A stretch of 15,871 bases of DNA, taken from an uncultured Chloroflexota bacterium. Its GTDB lineage: Bacteria > Chloroflexota > Anaerolineae > Aggregatilineales > Phototrophicaceae. The notes under the pieces were generated by a model, which saw nothing but the letters and a program-made list of their open reading frames with translations, ran no database searches and was not told the origin of the DNA. The stretch spans positions 1 through 15,871 of the forward strand of contig CALKIA010000056.1 in the NCBI GenBank assembly GCA_937988705.1, given 5' to 3'. Below, in pieces: positions 7,521 to 13,505 of the stretch. Both the position numbers and the translations under genes were made by a program. How positions within the stretch are numbered: position 1 is the first letter of the stretch; every line of letters starts with the position of its first letter.

Positions 7521-7688
7521 TTCGTTAATGCAATTGCTGATTGCGATCAGCCCACGCTCAATCAGGCGGGCGCACAGATCCCTCGGTCAGTCACCGCTCG
7601 CCAAATTCAGGGAGATTTCGGCCGTATCCAGAACACAGGTGGATGGTTTTAGGCACGGGTAGGATCAAGCGTAACCCGCTGGCGCACG

Positions 7689-8087
7689 TCACCACACATG
7701 CCAGATACGTTCACCGTTCATAATGCGCTGGATTAGTTCCGGGAAGATCTCGAGGTGCAGCGGCTTGGAAATACCGCCCTGAAACCCCGCTTCCTGCAGC
7801 ATCCGCACTTCTTCATTCATGACGCTCGCCGTCAGCGCGACGACATAGGTGCGGTCAAACTCCGCATGGCTGCGGATCATCTTGAGCATCTCGAAGCCGC
7901 TGTAGGGCTTCATGTGAATATCCAGCAGGATCAGATCGGGCTGCGGCTGAAGCTCAAGCAGCTTGTGCTCAAAATCGCGGCTGTCGTCAAAGACTGTTAA
8001 GCCGCTGATATCCGGGCTCATCCGCTGCGCCATGCGCACGACATCACGGCTAAACGGATCGTCTTCGACGTAAAGAATGTGGGTCAT
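7689..8087 (-). CDS. Single-domain response regulator (receiver), RR3, coupled to the histidine kinase
   Basis: A 132-residue receiver: Glu8-Asp9-Asp10 pocket (ILYVEDDP), phospho-acceptor Asp56 in DLILLDIHM, Thr86 in VALTAS, and Lys108 in GGISKPLH. It ends NGERIWHVW. ATG at 8087 lies one base after the kinase TAA, with GGAG about 8 bases before it inside the kinase gene, so the two should be translated as a coupled pair. The longer frame from 8171 would only overlap the kinase. This tight coupling makes it the most likely direct partner of the kinase, with RR2 and RR1 as further receivers. Confidence 0.88.
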   Translation of the reverse strand: MTHILYVEDDPFSRDVVRMAQRMSPDISGLTVFDDSRDFEHKLLELQPQPDLILLDIHMKPYSGFEMLKMIRSHAEFDRTYVVALTASVMNEEVRMLQEAGFQGGISKPLHLEIFPELIQRIMNGERIWHVW

Positions 8088-8088
8088 A

Positions 8089-9021
8089 TTACGCACTCCG
8101 TTCAGGTTGTAACCCTGACTGCAAAGGGAGTTCAACATAGAAAGTCGTCCCAGCAGCGAGCTGACTCTCAAACCAGATGCGGCCTTTGTGGGCTTCGACC
8201 AGCTTCTGCGAAATGGGCATCCCTAACCCGGTGCCGCTGCCGCCCTGCCGCAAACCGCTGCTCGTCTGTTTGAACGCGGTGAACACGTCCTTGAAGTCGT
8301 CGGCAGCAATCCCCGGCCCGGTGTCCGTGATCGCGATCACGATGTTGTTCTTCTCCTCGCGGGCGCTGATCTTGATGTGCCCATGCTCGGTGAATTTACA
8401 GGCATTCGACAGAATGTTGAGCATAACTTGCAGGAGGCGTTTCCGGTCGCCCATCAGCTTGGGCAGCGTTTCGGGAAGTTCCTTCTGCAGAACCACATCT
8501 TTGTCGCTGAGCAGCGTTCCCGTATAGCGGGTGGCGGTTTCGATGATTTCACGCAGGTCAATTTCCGGCTCAATGTACAGCTTGAGCGACCCCGATTCGA
8601 TCTTCGACATATCGAGGACATCGTTGATCAGGTTGAGCAAATGCTGCCCGCTGTCCGCGATATTGCCGATCAGTTGATCCTGTTCCTCGGTCAGCGGGCC
8701 GGGGATGCCTTTTTTCAGAAATTTGGAGAAATTGATGATCGCATTGAGCGGTGTCCGCAGCTCATGCGACATGCTCGCCAGAAAGGCTGACTTCACATTG
8801 TTCGCGCGTTCGACGTCTTTGCGCGCCTGTTCGGCCTCATCATACGCGCGTTCAAATTCGTCGTTGATCGCTTGCAGTTCAACCATGTCATCGTCATGCT
8901 GCTGTTCCAGCTGGGCGATGGTCTTCTTCAGCTGGGCGATGGTCGTTTCATAAGCGGCGCTGCTGTCCACAGTGCTCAGCACCGGTTGACTCTCAGTGAT
9001 AGGAAGATTGACTGTGTCCAT
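8089..9021 (-). CDS. Soluble sensor histidine kinase (HisKA + HATPase_c)
   Basis: A 310-residue kinase with a long Glu/Gln-rich coiled coil (about 24-78) and no transmembrane helix or recognisable PAS/GAF sensor, so it should act in the cytoplasm. The HisKA box is SHELRTPLNAII with phospho-acceptor His86. The ATPase domain has the N box LNILSNACKFTEHG (201-214), G1 DTGPGIA (233-239), an F box around AFKQ (249-252) and G2 GSGTGLGMP (261-269). It autophosphorylates His86 and passes phosphate to a receiver Asp, most simply RR3, whose ATG follows its stop by one base. The signal is probably sensed through the coiled coil or a partner protein. The upstream Shine-Dalgarno is weak. It is divergent from the eight-gene paralog array across a shared AT-rich region. 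Confidence 0.9.
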   Translation of the reverse strand: MDTVNLPITESQPVLSTVDSSAAYETTIAQLKKTIAQLEQQHDDDMVELQAINDEFERAYDEAEQARKDVERANNVKSAFLASMSHELRTPLNAIINFSKFLKKGIPGPLTEEQDQLIGNIADSGQHLLNLINDVLDMSKIESGSLKLYIEPEIDLREIIETATRYTGTLLSDKDVVLQKELPETLPKLMGDRKRLLQVMLNILSNACKFTEHGHIKISAREEKNNIVIAITDTGPGIAADDFKDVFTAFKQTSSGLRQGGSGTGLGMPISQKLVEAHKGRIWFESQLAAGTTFYVELPLQSGLQPERSA

Positions 9022-9232
9022 GAGTTGAAATATAAGCCCTTGAGCATCTTAATTAACGGGTACAACAATTGTTTCAACTATAACCCATGGTCTGACGGCA
9101 CATTCAAAAAGAAAATTGAGATATGAGCTTTATTTCATCAAATTTACACTTCTGGGGAAATATCTATAATGCCCAGATGTCACCTAGGCTTATGATAAAC
9201 GTCAATAGCTATATCACATATGGAAATAACAA
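9022..9232. promoter_or_regulatory. AT-rich divergent control region between histidine kinase and paralog array
   Basis: This 211-bp gap is visibly richer in A/T than the surrounding genes and separates divergent transcripts. It holds the strong rightward promoter at 9143-9170 and a 10-bp palindrome AACAATTGTT (9064-9073) that could bind a regulator. Leftward there is only TTGAAA (9072-9077 on the minus strand) with a poor AATTAA 17 bases on. Confidence 0.6.
9143..9170 (+). promoter_or_regulatory. Near-consensus sigma-70-type promoter for the paralog array
   Basis: TTTACA (9143-9148) and a perfect TATAAT (9165-9170) are separated by 16 bases. Transcription would start near 9177, giving a leader of about 55 bases before the first paralog. 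It is the best promoter in the window. Confidence 0.7.
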
Positions 9233-9637
9233 ATGTCTGCCCAAACAATGATTGACAACGAATATGTGACACTCTGGTATCACCCGGAAGCTAAAATCAT
9301 CCACCATCAATTTCACCGCTTCATTCATGGCGAACACTTCCGTCAGGTACTGGATCAGGGCCTGGAAGTCTTCAAACAGTATGGGGCGAACAAATGGCTG
9401 TCCGATGACCGCCTGAACTCGGCGCTGCCCAAAGAGGACAGCGAATGGGGACTCAATGATTGGAACCCGCGCGTGTTTGCGAACGGGTGGAAATACTGGG
9501 CGGTCGTGATGCCCGACAAGAAGATGGGGCAGACGAATCTCAACTGGCTGATGCGGGAAAATATCGCGCAAGGACTGGTCGTCCAAGCGTTTGAAGATGC
9601 CGACGAAGCCCTGAAATGGCTCGAATCGGTCGAGTAA
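9233..9637 (+). CDS. STAS/SpoIIAA-like paralog 1 (subtype A)
   Basis: A 134-residue soluble protein, first in the array. The predicted order is two short beta strands (YVTLWYHPEAKIIHHQFHRFI), a helix (FRQVLDQGLEVFKQYG), a strand with KWLSDDR (54-60), Ser63, a helix with W72 and W77, then GWKYWAVVMPDKK (85-97) and a last helix EDADEALKWL. This order and the FEDADEALKWL end resemble the SpoIIAA-like (STAS/SEC14) family, in which such domains bind partners or lipids. Ser63 falls where STAS proteins carry their phospho-Ser, but this is inference. ATG at 9233 follows GGA (9222-9224) at a workable distance and directly follows the strong promoter, so this copy may be the most expressed. Confidence 0.85.
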   Translation: MSAQTMIDNEYVTLWYHPEAKIIHHQFHRFIHGEHFRQVLDQGLEVFKQYGANKWLSDDRLNSALPKEDSEWGLNDWNPRVFANGWKYWAVVMPDKKMGQTNLNWLMRENIAQGLVVQAFEDADEALKWLESVE

Positions 9638-9680
9638 GCTTTGGCAGATAACGGCAGCTTATAGCTGATGGAAAACGCAC

Positions 9681-10088
9681 ATGACTACGCAGACACTCAT
9701 GGATACTGATTATGCCACCCTCTGGTTTTACCCGGAGGCGGGCATTGTGCACCATGCGTTTCATAAATACATCTACGGGGAAGAATTCCGCAGCGTCCTC
9801 ACGCTCGGACTTGAAGTGGTGCAGCAATCCGGCGCCCAGAAGTGGCTGTCCGATGATCGCCACGCCTCTTCCATGCCGCAAGCCGATTATGACTGGGCGG
9901 AAAAACACTGGATTGAGCCGATGATCCATTCCGGTTGGAAATACTGGGCGGTGGTGCCGCCCGATAAACTTGTCGGACGGCAGAGCCTGGTGCGCGTGAT
10001 GGAAGCTTATGCCAAGTATGGCTTGCAGGTCGCGACGTTTGACGATCCAACTGCGGCCTATGCGTGGCTGGAGTCGGTTGATCGCTAG
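9681..10088 (+). CDS. STAS/SpoIIAA-like paralog 2 (subtype B)
   Basis: A 135-residue protein 43 bp after copy 1, with TGGAAA just before the start. It keeps HHAFHK, KWLSDDR, the conserved Ser (in HASSMP) and GWKYWAVVPPDK. It differs from subtype A where that has LNSALPKED..W...DWNPR: here the segment is ASSMPQADYDWAEKHWIEPMIHSGW. It also lacks the GQ.N.N stretch, reading GRQSLVRVMEAYAKYG. These traits are shared with copy 8 rather than with its immediate neighbours, so the two subtypes separated before the local duplications. The C-terminus is FDDPTAAYAWLESVDR. Confidence 0.83.
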   Translation: MTTQTLMDTDYATLWFYPEAGIVHHAFHKYIYGEEFRSVLTLGLEVVQQSGAQKWLSDDRHASSMPQADYDWAEKHWIEPMIHSGWKYWAVVPPDKLVGRQSLVRVMEAYAKYGLQVATFDDPTAAYAWLESVDR

Positions 10089-10102
10089 GAAAACCTTTCT
10101 GC

Positions 10103-10129
10103 TTGATCACTATGATCTTTGTGTATGAT
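10103..10129 (+). promoter_or_regulatory. Possible internal promoter before paralog 3
   Basis: TTGATC (10103-10108) and TATGAT (10124-10129) lie in the 80-bp gap after copy 2, with a short 15-base spacer. If used, transcription would begin about 33 bases before the copy 3 ATG. Confidence 0.3.
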
Positions 10130-10168
10130 GCTAAGGTACTTCGACATTATACGGGTAGAAGATACTTC

Positions 10169-10573
10169 ATGGGATCTCAGGTCATCATCGACAATGAATA
10201 TGCGACGCTCTGGTATCATCCGGAAGCAAAGATTGTTCATCATCAATTTCATAAGTTCATTCATGGGAATGCCCTGCGCGAAGTCCTGAATCGGGGCGTC
10301 GAGGCCTGCACCGCCTATGAAGCCCACAAATGGCTGTCCGATGATCGGCACAACTCCACGCTTACCAAGGAAGATGGCGAATGGGGACTCGTGGACTGGA
10401 GTCCGCGCGTCTTCGCCGCGGGTTGGAAGTACTGGGCGGTCGTGCTGCCCGATAAGAAGATCGGTCAGATCAACCTGAACCTGTTCATGCGTGAATACAT
10501 CGCCCGAGGGCTGGAAGTGCGCGTTTTCGAAGACCCGGACGAAGCGTTGCGCTGGCTGGAGTCAGTGGAATAG
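10169..10573 (+). CDS. STAS/SpoIIAA-like paralog 3 (subtype A)
   Basis: A 134-residue protein. ATG at 10169 is chosen because alignment with its paralogs begins there (MGSQVIIDNEYATLWYHPEAK). The frame is open back to 10103, but that extension is not conserved and overlaps the candidate promoter. It keeps HHQFHKFIHG, KWLSDDR, Ser (HNSTLTKED), GWKYWAVVLPDKKIGQINLN and the FEDPDEALRWLESVE end. It is closest to copies 1 and 4 in the HPE.K(I/V)(I/V)HH block. The helix after the histidines (VEACTAYEAHKWL) departs from the others' LEVFK.. pattern. The Shine-Dalgarno is weak. Confidence 0.84.
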   Translation: MGSQVIIDNEYATLWYHPEAKIVHHQFHKFIHGNALREVLNRGVEACTAYEAHKWLSDDRHNSTLTKEDGEWGLVDWSPRVFAAGWKYWAVVLPDKKIGQINLNLFMREYIARGLEVRVFEDPDEALRWLESVE

Positions 10574-10620
10574 CTTCCGCCGCGCTCGAAAATCACGAAC
10601 AACGAGCGTTATTGATAACG

Positions 10621-10720
10621 CTTCTCTCACCCCTCTCCGAATTCGGGGAGGGGTGACAGCAAAAGAGTTGTTTGTCGCCCTCGCGTCCCGCTGACGTGGG
10701 AGAGGGGCTGGGGTTGAAGG
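10621..10720. repeat. CT-rich inverted-repeat element, copy 2 (degenerate), inside the paralog array
   Basis: A near-perfect 30-bp hairpin centred on GAATTC (10627-10656, TCACCCCTC.../...GAGGGGTGA) is followed by GGGAGAGGGGCTGGGG (10698-10713). That last stretch shares GGAGAGGGGCTGGGG with the right arm of the element at 1641-1740. It fills the 211-bp gap between copies 3 and 4, the longest gap in the array, and could attenuate read-through. No T-run follows the hairpin. Confidence 0.6.
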
Positions 10721-10784
10721 GCATGTGCAATTGAAGTGTGTCCATAGCTGACGTTAACACTACTTGCAGAGGAAAACAGCGTTT

Positions 10785-11192
10785 ATGGCCGAGAAACAAG
10801 TCATCCTCGACAACGAGTATGCCACCCTCTGGTTTCACCCGGAAACCAAAATCGTTCACCACAAGTTCCACAAGTTCATCCACGGAGAGAAGTTCCGCGA
10901 GGTGATGGAAAAAGGGCTGGAAGTCTTCAAAGAACAAGGGGCGAGTAAGTGGCTCACGGATGACCGTTTGAATTCCGCGCTCACTAAAGATGATACGATG
11001 TGGCTCATCACCGACTGGAATCCGCGTGTGATCGCGGCGGGTTGGAAGTACTGGGCGGCGGTGCTGCCCGATAAAAAAATTGGGCAGGTCAACATCAACT
11101 GGTTTGTTCGCGGTGGTCAGGCGCAAGGGTTGCAGGCAGAGGTCTTCGAAGATGCTGACGAAGCCCTCGCATGGCTCGAAACCGTGAAATAG
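10785..11192 (+). CDS. STAS/SpoIIAA-like paralog 4 (subtype A)
   Basis: A 135-residue protein, one residue longer at the N-terminus (MAEKQVILDNEYATLWFHPETK). ATG at 10785 is supported by paralog alignment and by AGAGGA at 10768-10773; the TTG at 10764 would fall before the Shine-Dalgarno. Differences from other copies are KWLTDDR (Thr for Ser) and a charged helix EKFREVMEKGLEVFKEQG. The invariant Ser is kept in LNSALTKDD, then GWKYWAAVLPDKKIGQVNINWFVRGG and FEDADEALAWLETVK. It is the first copy after the interrupting repeat element, so it may depend on read-through or on an unseen promoter. Confidence 0.84.
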   Translation: MAEKQVILDNEYATLWFHPETKIVHHKFHKFIHGEKFREVMEKGLEVFKEQGASKWLTDDRLNSALTKDDTMWLITDWNPRVIAAGWKYWAAVLPDKKIGQVNINWFVRGGQAQGLQAEVFEDADEALAWLETVK

Positions 11193-11296
11193 TAGTCGAA
11201 GTGAGCATAGCCGGTTGCTGGAAGATGCTAACGGTCAACCAGACAACCCGCCCATTGTCCTGAAGTAACCATAAGCTACTCTGAGGAGAGTCATCA

Positions 11297-11701
11297 ATGC
11301 CGGCAGAAGTCATTCTCGATAACGAACACGCTACGCTCTGGTACTATCCCGAGGATGGAATCATCCACCATCAATTTCATAAGTTCATTTATGGCGACCA
11401 GTTCCGCGCCGTACTCGACAAAGGCGCGGAGATCTTCAAGGAACGTGCGGCCACCAAGTGGCTGTCCGATGACCGCCTCAATTCGGCGCTGCCCAAAGAC
11501 GATGGCATTTGGGCGCTCACCGACTGGAACCCGCGCGTGCGCGCCGCCGGATGGAAGTATTGGGCGGTGATCTTTCCCGACAAGAAAGTTGGGCAAACCA
11601 ACCTGAACTGGTTTGTGCGCGAAAGTAACGCGCTCGGCGTCACGGCGCTGGCATTCGAAGACGTCGACGAAGCGCTGAGCTGGCTGCGCTCCGTGGAATA
11701 A
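11297..11701 (+). CDS. STAS/SpoIIAA-like paralog 5 (subtype A')
   Basis: A 134-residue protein with a strong GAGGAG Shine-Dalgarno (11282-11287). It starts the A' block (copies 5-7), marked by (A/V)E(V/I)ILDNE.AT.WYYPED and ending in WLRSV. HHQFHKFIYG, KWLSDDRLNSALPKDD, DWNPRVRAAGWKYWAVIFPDKKVGQTNLNWFVRE and FEDVDEALSWLRSVE are all intact. The upstream sequence and first ten codons closely match copies 6 and 7 at DNA level, showing that the duplicated unit included the ribosome-binding site. Confidence 0.85.
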   Translation: MPAEVILDNEHATLWYYPEDGIIHHQFHKFIYGDQFRAVLDKGAEIFKERAATKWLSDDRLNSALPKDDGIWALTDWNPRVRAAGWKYWAVIFPDKKVGQTNLNWFVRESNALGVTALAFEDVDEALSWLRSVE

Positions 11702-11750
11702 CCGCAGCCAAGTCGCAGCAATCGGCCAGCATTGCATAGTCTGATTTATA

Positions 11751-11763
11751 CTCCTTCTAGGAG
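11751..11763 (+). promoter_or_regulatory. Shine-Dalgarno-sequestering hairpin before paralog 6
   Basis: CTCCT (11751-11755) can pair with AGGAG (11759-11763), the Shine-Dalgarno of copy 6, around a 3-base loop. The stem is short, so at most it would tune translation. TATACT (11747-11752) overlaps it but has no -35 at a proper distance. Confidence 0.3.
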
Positions 11764-11771
11764 AAGCAATC

Positions 11772-12176
11772 ATGTCCGTAGAAATCATTCTCGATAACGA
11801 ACACGCCACGGTCTGGTACTATCCAGAAGACAAGATCGTGCATCATCAATTTCACAAGTTTATCTATGGTGAGAAGTTCCGCGAAGCGCTGACCCGCGGG
11901 GCGGAAATCGTTGAAGAGCGGGGCGTCACCAAGTGGCTGTCGGATGACCGCCTGAATTCCGCAGTTCCCAAAGAGGACAGCGCCTGGGCGCTCAACAACT
12001 GGAATCAGCGGATGCGGGCCGCTGGTTGGAAGTACTGGGCGGTGCTGTATCCTGACAAGAAGATTGGCCAAATCAACCTGGGCTTCTTCATCCGGGAATT
12101 AAGCCTCGTCGGGATTACGGCTGAAGTGTTTGATGACGTTGACGAAGCCCTGAACTGGCTGCGCTCGGTGAACTAA
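11772..12176 (+). CDS. STAS/SpoIIAA-like paralog 6 (subtype A')
   Basis: A 134-residue protein with AGGAG eight bases before ATG. The opening MSVEIILDNEHATVWYYPEDK is nearly that of copy 7. Distinctive points: DWNPR is replaced by NWNQRMRAAGW, PDKKIGQ is followed by INLGFFIRELSLVG rather than NLNWF, and the C-terminus is FDDVDEALNWLRSVN. HHQFHKFIYG, KWLSDDR and the conserved Ser (LNSAVPKED) are intact. A strong 12-bp hairpin (12191-12223) follows the stop. Confidence 0.85.
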   Translation: MSVEIILDNEHATVWYYPEDKIVHHQFHKFIYGEKFREALTRGAEIVEERGVTKWLSDDRLNSAVPKEDSAWALNNWNQRMRAAGWKYWAVLYPDKKIGQINLGFFIRELSLVGITAEVFDDVDEALNWLRSVN

Positions 12177-12190
12177 GCGCCGCCCAGCGG

Positions 12191-12223
12191 CTGGCCGGTT
12201 GATCTGCGACCTCAACCGGCCAG
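12191..12223 (+). other. Strong hairpin between paralogs 6 and 7
   Basis: CTGGCCGGTTGA (12191-12202) pairs perfectly with TCAACCGGCCAG (12212-12223) around a 9-base loop. There is no T-run, so it is not a standard terminator. It could block 3'-to-5' RNA decay, set relative expression of upstream and downstream copies, or bind a protein as DNA. Confidence 0.55.
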
Positions 12224-12264
12224 AAGCGCATGGTCAGATCCATAGCCCTTGGGGAGAAGCAACC

Positions 12265-12669
12265 ATGTCCGTAGAAGTCATTCTCGATAACGAATACGCG
12301 ACCCTCTGGTACTATCCTGAGGATGGGATTGTGCACCATCAATGGCATAAGCCCGTGTCTGGCGACCAGTTCCGCGCGGTGCTCAACCAAGGCGTGGAGA
12401 TCTTCAAGAACCGCGGGGCGACTAAATGGCTGTCCGATGAACGCCTCAATTCGGCGCTGCCCAAAGAGGATAGCATCTGGGGACTCACCGACTGGAATCC
12501 GCGCATCCGTGCTGCCGGGTGGAAGTACTGGGCGGTGATCTTTTCTGACACGAAAGCCGGACAGATTAACCTGAATTACTTCCTGCGCGAAGGCAATGCC
12601 GAGGGCGTCAATGCGCAGGTTTTCGAAGATGTCGACGAAGCGCTGATTTGGCTGCGTTCCGTCAAGTAA
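12265..12669 (+). CDS. STAS/SpoIIAA-like paralog 7 (subtype A', diverged)
   Basis: A 134-residue protein. ATG at 12265 (GGGGAGAAG at 12251-12259) is chosen by alignment. The longer frame from 12199 would run through the hairpin and is not conserved. It is the most altered A' copy at otherwise fixed positions: HHQWHKPVSG instead of HHQFHKFIYG, KWLSDER (Glu for the second Asp), and FSDTKAGQ in place of (F/L/Y)PDKK.GQ. The invariant Ser and GWKYWA are kept. This may mean relaxed constraint or a shifted binding specificity. It ends FEDVDEALIWLRSVK. Confidence 0.84.
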   Translation: MSVEVILDNEYATLWYYPEDGIVHHQWHKPVSGDQFRAVLNQGVEIFKNRGATKWLSDERLNSALPKEDSIWGLTDWNPRIRAAGWKYWAVIFSDTKAGQINLNYFLREGNAEGVNAQVFEDVDEALIWLRSVK

Positions 12670-12715
12670 ACGATTACTGAGCCAGACTAACAACCTGATA
12701 ACCTAGAGAAACCGA

Positions 12716-13117
12716 ATGACAACACAGACCCTCATCGAAACCGACTACGCGACCCTCCTCTATTATCCGGAGGAAGGCATCATCCATCACGAGCTCCGCA
12801 AATTCACCTATGGGGATGCCTTGCACGAGCTGCTGGAAGTGGGCTTAACTAACTTCCAGCAGCTGGGCCTGACGAAATGGCTGTCGGATGACCGCAAGAA
12901 TTCGGCCGTCCCGCAAGCGGATGTGGACTGGGCGATGCAATACTGGATGCCGCCGATGATTCAATCCGGCTGGAAGTACTGGGCGGTCGTCCTACCTGAT
13001 AAAGCGGCTGGCAAAGCCAGCATGAACCGGGTGATCGAACAATTCTCCCAACTGGGTATCTCGATCGAGGTGTTCGACGACGCTGATGAAGCGTATAACT
13101 GGCTGTGCTCGGTTTAA
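12716..13117 (+). CDS. STAS/SpoIIAA-like paralog 8 (subtype B)
   Basis: A 133-residue protein, last in the array. It pairs with copy 2: MTTQTL(I/M)(E/D)TDYATL, PQAD.DWA...W..PMI.SGWKYWAVV.PDK and FDDADEAYNWL. The HH pair is kept, but the third His of HHxFH is replaced (HHELRKF), the only such loss among the eight. KWLSDDR and the conserved Ser (KNSAVP) are intact. A weak TAGAGAAAC lies before the ATG. A plain hairpin and then a strong terminator follow, consistent with this being the end of the array transcript. Confidence 0.84.
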   Translation: MTTQTLIETDYATLLYYPEEGIIHHELRKFTYGDALHELLEVGLTNFQQLGLTKWLSDDRKNSAVPQADVDWAMQYWMPPMIQSGWKYWAVVLPDKAAGKASMNRVIEQFSQLGISIEVFDDADEAYNWLCSV

Positions 13118-13151
13118 GGCCGTCCGTATAAACGACTGCACCCCACAAGCC

Positions 13152-13179
13152 CAACATCCGGCAGTAAGGCCGGATGTTG
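13152..13179 (+). other. Hairpin after the paralog array
   Basis: CAACATCCGG (13152-13161) pairs perfectly with CCGGATGTTG (13170-13179) around an 8-base loop. It lies 34 bases after the stop of copy 8 and is followed by ATTAAT rather than a T-run, so it is more likely a 3'-end stabiliser acting with the terminator just downstream. Confidence 0.5.
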
Positions 13180-13196
13180 ATTAATACCAGACAACA

Positions 13197-13224
13197 AAAA
13201 AGGTTCGCGGGTGCGAACCTTTTT
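13197..13224. terminator. Bidirectional rho-independent terminator
   Basis: AGGTTCGC (13201-13208) pairs with GCGAACCT (13213-13220) around a GGGT loop, flanked by A-run 13196-13200 and T-run 13220-13224, so it can stop transcription from either side. It closes the paralog array. Confidence 0.85.
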
Positions 13225-13505
13225 GCAATTGGTGGGCAATATCGGACACGACTCGAACCGTTCAGCTCCTCTGAGCGCACCCTAGAATTCACATACACGA
13301 TAGCGTTTCCTCAGAATAGAAAACTCAAGCACCTCTCAACTGGATTGGCTGTTCGGTGATCGGGGGAGTTTCGCCTCTCCCCCAATCCCCTTGAAGGCTC
13401 GCTGACCAGCCCAGCAAGACTCCCGCCGACAGTGTAACACCAGTCTGCGTAAGCCTTGCGAGCACAGCGATTTCTATCCGGTTTTGGATTGAGAGGATTG
13501 CTGCA
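13225..13505. other. Non-coding spacer between array terminator and parA
   Basis: No convincing gene is seen. Read on the minus strand, 13285-13230 ends in GGTTCGAGTC...GCCCACCA directly before the terminator, like a tRNA 3' end, but it does not fold as one. A GGGGGAG/CTCCCCC stem is at 13362-13383. The last 15 bases give parA a GAGAGG Shine-Dalgarno (13491-13496). A TTGCGA at 13456 has no good -10 partner. Confidence 0.5.

Larger units (their letters stand above)
9233..13117 (+). repeat. Tandem array of eight paralogous ~134-codon genes
   Basis: Eight full-length homologous genes stand head to tail with 43-211 bp gaps. Every copy keeps HH near residue 24, KWL(S/T)D(D/E)R near 54-60, one Ser three residues after that Arg, GWKYWA near 85-90, and a terminal A..WL. 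Similarity extends into the upstream ribosome-binding regions of copies 5-7, evidence of recent duplication. Copies 2 and 8 form a separate subtype. Confidence 0.93.

Noticed and set aside
8107..8114. TTGTAACC as a second half-site of the post-parB palindrome
   Set aside because: An isolated 8-base match inside the histidine kinase gene with no symmetric partner; expected by chance.
9233..13117. CRISPR or other short-spacer array suggested by repeated sequence blocks
   Set aside because: The repeats are full coding genes with codon-level divergence, about 400 bp each, not short identical repeats with unique spacers.
13230..13310. A possible tRNA gene on the minus strand (GGTTCGAGTC and a GCCCACCA end before a terminator)
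   Set aside because: With the T-loop TTCGAGT set in place, the flanking five bases do not pair, CCA falls at the wrong distance, and no GGGCAAT-like 5' acceptor strand exists upstream. At most a remnant.
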